20,395 nt of DNA, from assembly GCA_007130675.1 (NCBI GenBank), contig SLSB01000370.1, positions 1-20,395 of the forward strand, in the 5' to 3' direction. Below are positions 6,974-15,532 of this stretch, one piece after another. The position numbers and the translations under genes are program-made. Below the pieces are notes generated by a model that did no database searches, was not told the DNA's origin, and saw only the letters and a program-made list of their open reading frames with translations. The stretch is from Candidatus Hydrogenedentota bacterium (lineage in GTDB: Bacteria > Hydrogenedentota > Hydrogenedentia > Hydrogenedentales > SLHB01). Each line of letters opens with the position of its first letter. Position 1 is the first letter of the stretch.

Positions 6974-7777
6974 TTACCAGAGCGAACCCTTGTCTTTGTT
7001 CTCTTCGTCTTCTTCGTCTTCCTCGTCTTCCTCGGCGTGAGGTTCTTCGTCGTCGTACTCGTCTTCTTGCTCTTGTTCACCCTCATCAGTTTCCGGCAAT
7101 GCAACGCCAGGCAGCGGCCTCTCGGCAAGCAGCTCTTCCTCTTCGCTTTCGAGGTCTTCGAGAGCCCTTCCCGAAGAGTCCTCGGCATTGTCCGGAGCGG
7201 CATCGTCTGCGGGCAAAGGCACACCCGCAGATTCTTCGGAGGAAGGCCTGTCGGTATCCTCGATGATGATGTCGACGATATTCAGGTCGGCCGTCACTGC
7301 GGTTTCCTCGCCGAGAATCCGCTTGGTCTGCTCGACGATGAACTGGCTGACGCGGGCTTCGACCTCGCGGGCGCTGGCGTTGGCCGGTTTGCGCAGCGTG
7401 ATATCGGCGTGGATGTGGACATTGCGGGCGTTGTCCGAGGGCGTAATCCGGGCGTTGATACGTTTGGCCTCGGTGATCTTGCGCGTGGCACGGTTGAGGG
7501 TCTGCTCGACGGAATCGAGCTGGATGGTTACGTTGCCATGAGCGCCTTTGAAGGCAATTCTGCGCCGGTCGCGCGAGCGTTTGGGCCACGGGATCAGACC
7601 GATCAGGCCCACCACAATCAGGCCACCTCCAACGCTCCATCGCAGTAAGGCGCTCTCCGACAAGATTTCCACAAGCGTCTCATGGTATTCGCCCAGTCCC
7701 CCGTAGAACGCCCCAATACCCACTACCAGCAGCGCTACGCAAATCGTCCGCCACAGAATGGCTTGAATCAGGCGCAT
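6974..7777 (-). CDS. amaP: AmaP-like membrane-anchored Asp23/DUF322-domain protein
   Basis: A 267-residue protein with two N-terminal membrane helices (about residues 9-28 and 46-64), a basic stop-transfer stretch (PKRSRDRRR), then an Asp23/Gls24-like domain (about 73-163). It has the architecture of AmaP, the membrane anchor for the alkaline-shock protein Asp23 in Firmicutes. The C-terminal 100 residues are strongly acidic and low in complexity, ending in a run of E/D triplets before KDKGSLW; I do not know this tail from typical AmaP. AAGGGA lies 8 nt before the ATG, and the gene follows accC by 55 nt. In Bacillus, the Asp23-domain protein YqhY is encoded directly after accBC and affects acetyl-CoA carboxylase, so a similar membrane-linked role is a reasonable inference. 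Confidence 0.8.
   Translation of the reverse strand: MRLIQAILWRTICVALLVVGIGAFYGGLGEYHETLVEILSESALLRWSVGGGLIVVGLIGLIPWPKRSRDRRRIAFKGAHGNVTIQLDSVEQTLNRATRKITEAKRINARITPSDNARNVHIHADITLRKPANASAREVEARVSQFIVEQTKRILGEETAVTADLNIVDIIIEDTDRPSSEESAGVPLPADDAAPDNAEDSSGRALEDLESEEEELLAERPLPGVALPETDEGEQEQEDEYDDEEPHAEEDEEDEEDEENKDKGSLW
7003..7034 (-). repeat. 9-bp tandem repeat in the acidic tail of amaP
   Basis: About 3.5 units of CTTCGTCTT/CCTCGTCTT on the plus strand encode repeated Glu-Asp-Glu triplets on the minus strand. The 9-bp period keeps the frame, so copy-number change would lengthen or shorten the tail without a frameshift. Confidence 0.75.
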
Positions 7778-7832
7778 GACCGTTTTCCCTTCTTGCTGCC
7801 GCCGTCAAAGCAAGCAGATTGTCTTCGCCGCC

Positions 7833-9176
7833 TCACATCGAACCGTTGACGTATTGATCGATTATATCAGGACCTATGTCTCCGCGGCGAAATCGGTCGC
7901 CCGAAACAATGCGCGCGCACAGCCGGGCCGTGGTCTTGATGCCTTCGGCGCCAAACTCGTGCAGCGCGGCGCTCAGCCGGTCGATGGCCTCGTCGCGGTG
8001 CTTTCCGCGTGCGATGATCTTGGCGAGCAGCGAATCGTAGAATCGGGGCACCTCATACCCTGCGAACAGGTGGCTGTCCACGCGAATGCCCGGGCCGCCA
8101 GGAAGATGACAACGAGGCACCTTGCCCGGCGAGGCCGAAAAGCCATTCTCGGGGTCTTCGGCGTAAATCCGAGCCTCGATGGCATGGCCCGTCGGTCTAA
8201 CATTTGATCTCGACATCGGCTCTCCGGACGCAATACGAATCTGCTCTTTGACCAAATCGATGCCGGTGACTTCTTCGGTGATGGGATGCTCGACCTGAAT
8301 GCGGGCGTTGAACTCGATGAAATAGAACTGGCCATCCGGGGCCAGCAAGAACTCCGCCGTGCCCGCGTTGGTATAGCCGATGGCCTTCGCAGCGCGGATA
8401 GCCGCTTTGGCCATGCGCGAGCGTAGCGAACTGCTCAAACCGGGCGCGGGCGTCTCCTCGATGAGTTTCTGATGGCGGCGCTGAATGCTGCATTCGCGTT
8501 CGCCCAAGGTGACAATCTTTCCGTTACTGTCTCCGAGAATCTGGAATTCGATATGCCGGGCGCCTTCCACGAACTTTTCGAGGTACAGACCGCCGTCGCC
8601 AAATGCCGTCTGGGCCTCGACAGCGGCCATGGAGATGGCGCTCTTGAGAGCAACATCGTTGTGGGCGATGCGCATGCCCTTGCCGCCCCCGCCCGCCGAG
8701 GCCTTGATCAAGACCGGAAATCCGATTTCGCGCGCGAGTGACAGCGCCTTCTCGGGATCCTCGACAACGCCGTCGCTTCCAGGCACCACGGGCACCCCGG
8801 CTCCTTGCACGGTCGCCCGGCATTCTGCCTTGTCGCCGCTCAGGGCAATGGCTTCGGGCGCCGGCCCGATGAAGCCGATGTCGCAGTCCCGGCAAATCCG
8901 GGCAAATTTCGCGTTCTCGGCGAGAAATCCATAGCCGGGATGAATCGCATGGGCATCGCAGATTTCGGCCGCGGCGATGATGCTGGGAATGTGCAAGTAG
9001 CTCTCAGTGGCCGAGGGAGGGCCGATGCAGATGCTCTCGTCCGCTAGAGAAGCGTGCAAGCACTCCTTATCGGCCGACGAGTACACGGCGATGCTGGTTA
9101 CGTTGAGTTCTCGGCATGCGCGGATGATGCGCAAGGCAATCTCGCCGCGATTGGCTATCATTATTCGTCGAAACAT
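7833..9176 (-). CDS. accC: Biotin carboxylase subunit of acetyl-CoA carboxylase
   Basis: A 447-residue protein, the usual AccC length. It carboxylates the biotin on AccB using ATP and bicarbonate, the first half-reaction of malonyl-CoA formation in the cytoplasm. Seen: N-terminal MIANRGEIA; K116; the ATP-grasp Gly loop KASAGGGGKGMR (from K158); RRHQKLIEE; and the catalytic stretch with E288, R292, Q294, V295 and E296 (IEFNARIQVEHP). All fall at E. coli AccC numbering. The subdomain RVDSHLFAGYEVP is also present. The start ATG at 9176 gives the standard N-terminus. It follows accB by 35 nt and precedes amaP by 55 nt. No accA/accD lies in the window, so the carboxyltransferase is encoded elsewhere. 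Confidence 0.97.
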   Translation of the reverse strand: MFRRIMIANRGEIALRIIRACRELNVTSIAVYSSADKECLHASLADESICIGPPSATESYLHIPSIIAAAEICDAHAIHPGYGFLAENAKFARICRDCDIGFIGPAPEAIALSGDKAECRATVQGAGVPVVPGSDGVVEDPEKALSLAREIGFPVLIKASAGGGGKGMRIAHNDVALKSAISMAAVEAQTAFGDGGLYLEKFVEGARHIEFQILGDSNGKIVTLGERECSIQRRHQKLIEETPAPGLSSSLRSRMAKAAIRAAKAIGYTNAGTAEFLLAPDGQFYFIEFNARIQVEHPITEEVTGIDLVKEQIRIASGEPMSRSNVRPTGHAIEARIYAEDPENGFSASPGKVPRCHLPGGPGIRVDSHLFAGYEVPRFYDSLLAKIIARGKHRDEAIDRLSAALHEFGAEGIKTTARLCARIVSGDRFRRGDIGPDIIDQYVNGSM

Positions 9177-9211
9177 AGGCCCCTATCTTGGAATTGGTGC
9201 GGGGTGGCCCC

Positions 9212-9667
9212 TCACTCGAGCGGCTCGACCGCAAACAGCGGCTGGCCAAACTCGACGGGCTCGCCGTTTTCCGCCAATACCTTGACGATCTTTGCGGCAT
9301 ATTGCGCGGTCACTTCGTTCATGAGTTTCATCGCTTCGACAATACAGACCGTCTGCTGTTCCTCGACGGTGTCGCCCGGTTTGACGAAGGGCGGCTGATC
9401 GGGGGCGGGCGCCGAATAAAACACGCCCACCATAGGCGAGTTGATTGTCGCGTACTCCTCGTCGCGCGGCGCGTCGGAGGGCGCCGTTGGGGGCGTCACG
9501 GCGGCTTCGGGCGGGGGAGGTGGCTCTACAGGATACGCGCTGGGCACACTGTGCCCGGCGTCACTCTTCTTGAGCCGGACGCGGGTCCCTCCCTCCTCGA
9601 TTTCGATTTCGCTCAGGCCCGAAGCCTCGAAGACCTCCAGAAGCTCCTGAAGCTTCTCCATATTCAT
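9212..9667 (-). CDS. accB: Biotin carboxyl carrier protein of acetyl-CoA carboxylase
   Basis: A 151-residue protein. The N-terminal helical part (about 1-35) is followed by a Pro/Ala-rich linker (about 46-66, including a run of prolines) and the C-terminal biotinyl domain (about 74-150). The biotin attachment site is EAMKLMN with K114. It carries carboxybiotin between AccC and the AccAD carboxyltransferase. A GGAGGG ribosome binding site 8 nt upstream supports ATG 9667, with a second in-frame ATG two codons later. It lies directly before accC, the usual gene pair. Confidence 0.97.
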   Translation of the reverse strand: MNMEKLQELLEVFEASGLSEIEIEEGGTRVRLKKSDAGHSVPSAYPVEPPPPPEAAVTPPTAPSDAPRDEEYATINSPMVGVFYSAPAPDQPPFVKPGDTVEEQQTVCIVEAMKLMNEVTAQYAAKIVKVLAENGEPVEFGQPLFAVEPLE

Positions 9668-9722
9668 AAGTCACACCCTCCCCTCGTTGGGGCGTGTGTC
9701 GCACGCCGGTTCGATTTGCCTG

Positions 9723-10286
9723 CTATGTGGTGACTCGCTCGATGTATTCGCCTGTGCGCGTGTCGACCTTCACGGTGTCGCCTTCGTTGATGAACAGCGG
9801 CACCTGAATGGCCGCGCCGGTCTCGAGCGTAGCCGGTTTCGTGCCGCCGGACGCGCGGTCGCCCTGAACGCCGGGGTCGCAGCGCGTGATTTCCAGTGTC
9901 ACCGTGATCGGCAGCTTGAGCGCAATCACCTTGCCCTCATACATGAGCAGGCTGACCTCTTCATTTTCCTTCAGCCAGTCGCTCTTCTCCCCAATGATGT
10001 CCGGACCAACGGGTATCTGCTCGTACGTGTCGCGGTGCATGAAATAATAGAGATCGCCATCGTTGTACAGATACTGGTAAGGCGTCTCGACAATGCGCGC
10101 ATCCTCGAACTTCTCGCCCGCGCGGTACGTCTTCTCGATAACGCGCCCGGTAAGCACATTCTTCTGCTTGGTGCGCACAAATGCGCCGCCCTTGCCGGGT
10201 TTGACGTGTTGAAATTCAACCAGCTCCATCAACTCGCCGTTCTCGACAATCACGATGCCGTTTCGAAAATCCGCCGTTGATATCAT
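9723..10286 (-). CDS. efp: Translation elongation factor P
   Basis: A 187-residue protein of standard length with the three OB-type domains of EF-P. It binds stalled ribosomes and promotes peptide-bond formation at polyproline stretches. The modification loop reads VKPGKGGAFVR with K32 at the tip, so this is the Lys-type (EpmA-like beta-lysylation or other Lys modification) and not the Arg-rhamnosylated type. No modification enzyme is encoded in the window. Domain III contains the signature 'GDRASGGTKPATLETG'. Its ATG overlaps the stop of the upstream peptidase gene by 4 nt (ATGA), suggesting coupled translation. Confidence 0.97.
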   Translation of the reverse strand: MISTADFRNGIVIVENGELMELVEFQHVKPGKGGAFVRTKQKNVLTGRVIEKTYRAGEKFEDARIVETPYQYLYNDGDLYYFMHRDTYEQIPVGPDIIGEKSDWLKENEEVSLLMYEGKVIALKLPITVTLEITRCDPGVQGDRASGGTKPATLETGAAIQVPLFINEGDTVKVDTRTGEYIERVTT

Positions 10287-11359
10287 CCCTCAAGGATCCT
10301 CAGTTCTTTAGCTGTGCAAGACAGTATATCGCAGCCGTCTTCCGTGACGGCCACCAGATCTTCAATGCGAATGCCGCCCTGGCCGGGCAAGTAAATGCCG
10401 GGCTCGATGGTGATCACCATGCCCGGTTCCAGTAAGGTGTCGGATTCGCGATTCAGACGTGGGCCTTCATGCACCTCGATGCCGACGCCGTGCCCGAGGC
10501 CGTGCCCGAAATGCTTTCCGTGGCCGGCGTCCTCGATGAGGCTGCGTGCGGCCGCATCCAATTCGCAGGCCCGCATTCCCGGGCGGACAGCCTCGAGCGC
10601 CATGCTCTGAGCAGTCAACACCAACTCATATGTCCCCTCGAACCAGATTCCCGGGATCGTACCGAAAGCATACGTTCGAGTCAAGTCTGAGCAGTATCCG
10701 TCGAGCCGGCAGCCGAAATCGAGCAGCACGGTATCGCCCTCGCGCAGGGGCGTATCTTGTGGAGCGCCGTGGGGCAGCGAACTGCGCGCGCCAAACAATG
10801 CAATGGTCTCGAACGACGCGCCCGAGGCCCCCCGGCACTTGAATTCGTACTCGAAGCGCGCGGCAAGTTCGCGCTCGGTGATGCCCGCCTCGAGCTGGTC
10901 CAGGAGGTCGGCCAAAACCCCCTCGGCCAAGGCCGACGCCCGCCGGATGGTCTCGATTTCCCCGGGCGATTTGCGCTGGCGCAGCGCCGCTACAATGTCC
11001 GCGTCAGGTTCGCAGGGTCCGCTGGCATAAGCAGCCTCGATATCGCGCAATTCGGCCACGGTAAGCGCTTGCGGGGCATAGACTGCCGTTTTCACACCGA
11101 GAGCCGTCAACGCTTCGCCGAGGCGTGTGGGCAAATGGCCAGAGACCTCCTCGACCTCGAACCCGTTGACCTGGCTTTCAGCCTGCTCGGTGTAGCGGAA
11201 GTCACACAGAAAGCGCGCCTGGGTCTGCGAGATGATGATGGCTGAAGTCGTGCCCGTGAACCCGGAAAGATATTGATTGTCGGCCGGCGACACGCTGAAA
11301 AATGCATCCCCGCCGCGTTCCTCGAGGCGTTCGCGCAACCGTGTGACGCGGTCTGTCAT
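10283..11359 (-). CDS. M24-family Xaa-Pro aminopeptidase
   Basis: A 358-residue protein. The frame is open further upstream to 11596, but that part overlaps aroQ and has no family resemblance. ATG 11359 overlaps the aroQ stop by 4 nt (ATGA) and gives the normal N-terminus MTDRVTRLRERL. The creatinase-type N-domain (about 1-125) precedes the pita-bread catalytic domain. Its dimetal ligands are all present: D214 and D225 (LLDFGCRLDGYCSD), H290 (GHGLGHGVG), E319 (ITIEPG) and E333 (GIRIED). It would remove N-terminal residues preceding proline in the cytoplasm. The order aroQ-pepP-efp-accB-accC matches the yqhS-yqhT-efp-accBC region of Bacillus. PepP/YqhT and PepQ-like labels cannot be separated by sequence reading alone. 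Confidence 0.92.
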   Translation of the reverse strand: MTDRVTRLRERLEERGGDAFFSVSPADNQYLSGFTGTTSAIIISQTQARFLCDFRYTEQAESQVNGFEVEEVSGHLPTRLGEALTALGVKTAVYAPQALTVAELRDIEAAYASGPCEPDADIVAALRQRKSPGEIETIRRASALAEGVLADLLDQLEAGITERELAARFEYEFKCRGASGASFETIALFGARSSLPHGAPQDTPLREGDTVLLDFGCRLDGYCSDLTRTYAFGTIPGIWFEGTYELVLTAQSMALEAVRPGMRACELDAAARSLIEDAGHGKHFGHGLGHGVGIEVHEGPRLNRESDTLLEPGMVITIEPGIYLPGQGGIRIEDLVAVTEDGCDILSCTAKELRILEG

Positions 11360-11790
11360 GATTTTGCCAAGGTTGACGCGGCACGCAAGGCGAGACGGTA
11401 GCTCTCCGGGCCGAACCCCGAGATCTGGCCCACTGCCACCGGGGCGATGTGCGACCGGTGGCGGAACTCCTCGCGCGCATGAATATTCGAGAGATGCACC
11501 TCGATCGTCGGGATGCCCACCGCGCTGACCGCATCGCGCAGCGCCACACTGGTGTGGGTGTAGGCGGCCGGGTTGATGACGATCACGTCCGCCCAATCTT
11601 GCGCACCCTGAATCGCGTCGACCAGGGCCCCCTCCGAGTTGGACTGCACCGTGCGGAGCTCGAGGCCGAGGCGCTCCGCTTCGGTTTCGAGCATCGCGTT
11701 GATGTTCTCCAGCGTCGCGGCCCCATACACATCGGGCTCGCGCGTGCCCAGCATATTCAGGTTTGGGCCGTGTAGAACCAAGACCTTCAT
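11356..11790 (-). CDS. aroQ: Type II 3-dehydroquinate dehydratase
   Basis: A 144-residue protein, the normal length for the small type II enzyme. It converts 3-dehydroquinate to 3-dehydroshikimate in the shikimate pathway and works as a dodecamer. Seen: LHGPNLNMLGTREPDVYG with R17 and catalytic Y22, then NPAAYTHTS with N73, and EVHLSNIHAREEFRHRS with H99 and R110. All equivalents of the known active-site residues are present. A GGGGAG stretch shortly upstream supports the ATG at 11790, 12 nt after the ligase gene, and its stop overlaps the next start. Confidence 0.97.
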   Translation of the reverse strand: MKVLVLHGPNLNMLGTREPDVYGAATLENINAMLETEAERLGLELRTVQSNSEGALVDAIQGAQDWADVIVINPAAYTHTSVALRDAVSAVGIPTIEVHLSNIHAREEFRHRSHIAPVAVGQISGFGPESYRLALRAASTLAKS

Positions 11791-11802
11791 TCCGTTTCTC
11801 CC

Positions 11803-14397
11803 CTAGTCAAGGCCTGCGCGCCGCCGGTTGGCGTGATAATCGGCGATGCGTATCTCTTGGGCGCGCGCCGCCGCGTCTCCGGCTTTTTCCCGAAGCGCGT
11901 GCGCGCGTTTCGTTTCGTCCGCGCGTTCCAGGATGTCCGCCATTTCTGCTAACACCTGGGCATAGTTGTTCCACACCACAAAGCTCGAGGAAAAGAGTAG
12001 CGTGCTTTGCTCGTAATGCTCAAGGGCTTTGTCCAGATCCGCAAACCGGGCCTCGGGGTCCTCCGCGAACTGAGCCCGGCTCCACAACACGGCGGCATAT
12101 TGCTCGTGAAACCATGCTTCATGCGGGCTGCGCCTTAACGCCTCTTCCGCCCACTCGACGGCCAGATTGCTCCACTCGAGTCGCTCGGCTTGGGTGTCGG
12201 CCGCTTCGGCCAGGAGTTCACACCACGCCGAAAGCTGCACCGCGCGAATGGGGTCGTGAGGGAAGATAGCGTCTGCGTCCTCCAGGCGCCGCAACGCCTC
12301 CTCGGCGGCCTGGATCCCCGTCTCGCGCGCGGCAACGGGGTCGGTTATGTTCAAGTAGGCGGTGTGCCACAACGGTTCGTGGGGACCAAGCCTTCGCGGG
12401 GCTCTGCCCGGTTCGGCCACCCACAACGCCCCGCACCGCGTAAGCGCGTCGACATCGGGCACCAAGGCCAGGGCGTCGTGAAGGGAAATATTGGCGGCCC
12501 GCCGGTCGCGCGCGTATTGTTCGGGAGCCTGAAACACGAAGAACTGCGCGGCCATCAGGCGGGCGCGGAAGTCGGTCTCGCTTCCCGCAAGCGCATCTGC
12601 CCGGTGGACACGGAGACTGGCCGCGACCGCTACCGTCACGCAGACCAGAAAGACGGCGCCCACCGGCCGTGCGTATCGGGCGGCTCTCAGGCTGGGCATA
12701 CGGCGGTCTGTGTACGCGCAGAAGACGCCGGCCAGCAGAAACGCCGCCGCGGCAAGACTCGGGTTGAAGAAATCAAAGTCGATCGCCGCGTGAAACAGGA
12801 ACGCCAGAAGGCTCGCGAACAAGCCCGCGGCCAGCCACAAGCGAGGCGAACCGCGCAGTTCCACGAGGCGCTTCAGTGCCCCCGCGACAAAAACCGCCCA
12901 GAACGCGCAGAAGACAATCGCGCCGAAGATGCCGGTTTCCGCGGTAATCTGCAGGTAGTCATTGTGCGCGTACTTCGTTTCACCTGCGCCCACATACTTG
13001 TAGCGGGGGTACATCACCCCGAAGTTGCCCGGTCCGACGCCAGTCCACAAGTTGTCGCCAATCATGGCCAGTCCACTCTGCCAGTAGCTGAGCCGAATGA
13101 GCATGGTGGCCGGATTGACAAACTCCTCGGCGGTCATGTCGATCCCTTCGGTGATCAGCTCCTGTGAAGGCGGGGCTTCGGCGCGGGTGTCACCCGGTGT
13201 GGCCACAGCGGCCCACGCCACCACGAGCAGGGCCGCGCCCGCCCACCGTGAGGGCAGCAACCGGGGTCTGCGCACAAGGACAAAGACGCAGCACCCCGTA
13301 AACGCCGTTGCCGTCACGAAGGCCAGCATGCCGCCACGCGAGAAGCTATAGAACAGCGCGGCAGCCGTGGCCGCGGCGAAGCACGGCAACACACACGCGC
13401 ACGCCGTCCACCAGCATGCCCAAAGCCCGTGCCGCTGGGTAATGAAATACAGAGCACCTCCCACGAGAACCGGCAGTGCCCCCACCCAGAACACCACTTG
13501 CAGCCAGTGAGCGCTGATGGGCTGCTCGCGGTGGGCCACATCGTGAAACATCGAATAGGCAATGTAGGCCACAAGCAAAGTGACCACCCACGCGCCGAAC
13601 CCCGCCGCCGCGGCGGTTTGCCGGGCCTGCCCGCGCGTCGGGAACGGCGAAGGCGTTGCTGCGCCCAGTATTGCGCGCAAATTCCGGAAACTGTACACCG
13701 CTGCGCCCACGGCAAACGGGATGCACAACACCATGTAGCCGGCGAGCGCGTTGGGAAACAGGAACGACCCGAACGCGCGGTTGCTGTTGAGGCGGCGGGC
13801 GATTTCCGCGGTGACTTCCTGGGCCCCGAAATAGCGTTGCACCAGAGTGGGGTCCATGCTCACACTTTCGCGCATGAGCGGAATAAAGTATTTCAAATGG
13901 ATGACGCTGAATATGGCCTGGGTCAACGCGCCGACAACGAATCCGGTGAACACAATGGCGAAGCTGCGCGGATGCCGCAGGGTTTGCGACGCAACCACGA
14001 AGATAAAGAAGTGCCCCGACCAGACAATCAGCGTGCGGTAGCTGTTGTTGTATTGGGCCGTGCCCAACGTTGCCGCCAGCGCCACGGCGAGGAAGGCGGC
14101 CAGCAGCCCCACGAGTACCGGAAACCGAAGCGCTTCCCCGCGCACCAGCATCCGCGCGGCCACCAGCGCGAACAACAGCCCCTGCACCCACAGGAAATAC
14201 GTGTTGCTTGCGGGAAGGGACATGCCGTCGTACCAAGGGCGCAACAGGGCGATGCCCGCCAACGCCAAGGCTACCGCCAGCTCCGCCACGGCGTCCTGAG
14301 AGCTTGGTTCCGGGTACGGCTGTGACGGCCCGGACCCGCGCGAAACGGGTTTCGGCGTATCAGCCGTCCGGACTGTTTTCTGTTTGGGTCGACTCAC
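11803..14397 (-). CDS. O-antigen ligase/polymerase (Wzy_C) family protein with C-terminal helical repeat region
   Basis: An 864-residue protein. Residues about 40-590 contain many membrane helices with the Wzy_C/O-antigen-ligase pattern: RAFGSFLFPNALAGY, FYSFSRGGMLAF (R354), WTGVGPGNFGVMYPRYK, and YAHNDYLQ (H478) in the large periplasmic loop. The last 270 residues are soluble and helical with TPR-like spacing (for example ALEHYEQSTLLF and WNNYAQVLAEM), an extension common in some bacterial lineages but absent from WaaL. It would join or polymerise lipid-linked glycans at the outer face of the inner membrane. Ligase, polymerase and protein O-glycosyltransferase roles cannot be told apart. The GTG start at 14397 overlaps the preceding gene by 38 nt; no better start is seen before the first helix. 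Confidence 0.85.
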   Translation of the reverse strand: MSRPKQKTVRTADTPKPVSRGSGPSQPYPEPSSQDAVAELAVALALAGIALLRPWYDGMSLPASNTYFLWVQGLLFALVAARMLVRGEALRFPVLVGLLAAFLAVALAATLGTAQYNNSYRTLIVWSGHFFIFVVASQTLRHPRSFAIVFTGFVVGALTQAIFSVIHLKYFIPLMRESVSMDPTLVQRYFGAQEVTAEIARRLNSNRAFGSFLFPNALAGYMVLCIPFAVGAAVYSFRNLRAILGAATPSPFPTRGQARQTAAAAGFGAWVVTLLVAYIAYSMFHDVAHREQPISAHWLQVVFWVGALPVLVGGALYFITQRHGLWACWWTACACVLPCFAAATAAALFYSFSRGGMLAFVTATAFTGCCVFVLVRRPRLLPSRWAGAALLVVAWAAVATPGDTRAEAPPSQELITEGIDMTAEEFVNPATMLIRLSYWQSGLAMIGDNLWTGVGPGNFGVMYPRYKYVGAGETKYAHNDYLQITAETGIFGAIVFCAFWAVFVAGALKRLVELRGSPRLWLAAGLFASLLAFLFHAAIDFDFFNPSLAAAAFLLAGVFCAYTDRRMPSLRAARYARPVGAVFLVCVTVAVAASLRVHRADALAGSETDFRARLMAAQFFVFQAPEQYARDRRAANISLHDALALVPDVDALTRCGALWVAEPGRAPRRLGPHEPLWHTAYLNITDPVAARETGIQAAEEALRRLEDADAIFPHDPIRAVQLSAWCELLAEAADTQAERLEWSNLAVEWAEEALRRSPHEAWFHEQYAAVLWSRAQFAEDPEARFADLDKALEHYEQSTLLFSSSFVVWNNYAQVLAEMADILERADETKRAHALREKAGDAAARAQEIRIADYHANRRRAGLD

Positions 14398-15523
14398 GAG
14401 AATGCACCCGCCAACGTTTGCTGCCCGCGCTCATAATGAGCACGATAAGCAGAAATAGCCCACACACTTGGGCGATTATAATCAGGGTACCTACGGTATT
14501 CACCTGCCGCAAGAGCCCCGCGCCCAAACCGGTCACCGCGGCGATCAGAAGAATAAATTCGACCGCCTGCTGCTGCGTCATGCCAAGGTTGACAAGACGG
14601 TGCGAAAAATGGCGGCGGTCTCCCTCGAAGATAGGCACCCGGGCGCGCCAGCGGATTATGATGACGCTTATGGTGTCGAAGATCGGCACGCTCAAGGCCA
14701 ACACCGGCGCCGCGACCGCAATGCGAGAGGGCGTACTTTCGTCATAATACGTGATGAGAATCGAGACTGTCGCGAGGATATATCCGCAGAACATCGCGCC
14801 CATGTCGCCCATGTAGATGCGCGCCGGATGGAGGTTGTGTACCAGAAACCCGAGTGCAGCGCCGGCAAACACCATCAGCAACACACAGATGAAGGCTTCG
14901 CGCGTGTGCAGCGCACAGATGAAGAACGAAAAAGCGGCAATCGCCGACACGCCCGCGCACAGCCCGTCCATATTATCGAGCAAGTTGAGCGAATTTGTCA
15001 TAAACACCACCCACACCATGGTGATAGCCACCGATGCGACGAACGAAGGCCAACCGCCCAACCATCTCTCGGTGAATAAATTGATGGTCACGTCGCTCAT
15101 AATGAGTACTGCGGCGGCGGCGCATTGCCCGGCCAGTTTAAGCCACGGCCGCAACGTCTTGAGGTCGTCTACCAGCCCGAGGATGGCAATGAGCAGACCG
15201 CCGGCAAAAATGCCAAACAGTCTGATCTCGTGGTCGCGGCCCAGAAACTGAAACACGTGAATCTCGAGCCACTCGATACCAAACTCACGCACGGGTTGCA
15301 CCAGAAGCAGGCTGCCCATCGTCATAAGGTAAAACGTGACGACAATCGCGGCCCCGCCGAGTAGAGGCACCGGCCGCTTCTGGGCTTTCCGGTCGCCCGG
15401 ATGGTCCAAAATGTGCCATTTCAGCGCAAAATGGCGCATCACCCAGGTCATACCCAGTGATATGCCGAAGGACAGGCCCAACGTGACCGCATATACGAGG
15501 TACCAGTTTATCCACACGTACAT
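14360..15523 (-). CDS. Polyprenyl-phosphate sugar-1-phosphate transferase, WecA/TagO-like
   Basis: A 387-residue protein with about ten to eleven membrane helices. It is of the PNPT family, which moves HexNAc-1-phosphate from a UDP-sugar to undecaprenyl phosphate and so starts a glycan chain. Seen: HPGDRKAQKRPVPLLGG near 41-57; the Mg-binding LVDD at D119-D120; NLLDNMDGL at 180-188; IYMGDMGAM with G239-D240; and the cytoplasmic HFSHRL at 305-310. The PVP..GG and HR motifs and the neighbouring glycosyltransferases favour WecA/TagO over MraY. It begins 9 nt after the third glycosyltransferase gene and overlaps the ligase-like gene. Confidence 0.9.
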   Translation of the reverse strand: MYVWINWYLVYAVTLGLSFGISLGMTWVMRHFALKWHILDHPGDRKAQKRPVPLLGGAAIVVTFYLMTMGSLLLVQPVREFGIEWLEIHVFQFLGRDHEIRLFGIFAGGLLIAILGLVDDLKTLRPWLKLAGQCAAAAVLIMSDVTINLFTERWLGGWPSFVASVAITMVWVVFMTNSLNLLDNMDGLCAGVSAIAAFSFFICALHTREAFICVLLMVFAGAALGFLVHNLHPARIYMGDMGAMFCGYILATVSILITYYDESTPSRIAVAAPVLALSVPIFDTISVIIIRWRARVPIFEGDRRHFSHRLVNLGMTQQQAVEFILLIAAVTGLGAGLLRQVNTVGTLIIIAQVCGLFLLIVLIMSAGSKRWRVHSRESTQTENSPDG

Positions 15524-15532
15524 CTTCGTGCC

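Noticed and set aside
10283..11596. Longer 437-residue version of the aminopeptidase
   Set aside because: The extra N-terminal 79 residues come from reading aroQ in another frame and have no family resemblance; the ATG at 11359 overlaps the aroQ stop by 4 nt and gives the usual N-terminus.
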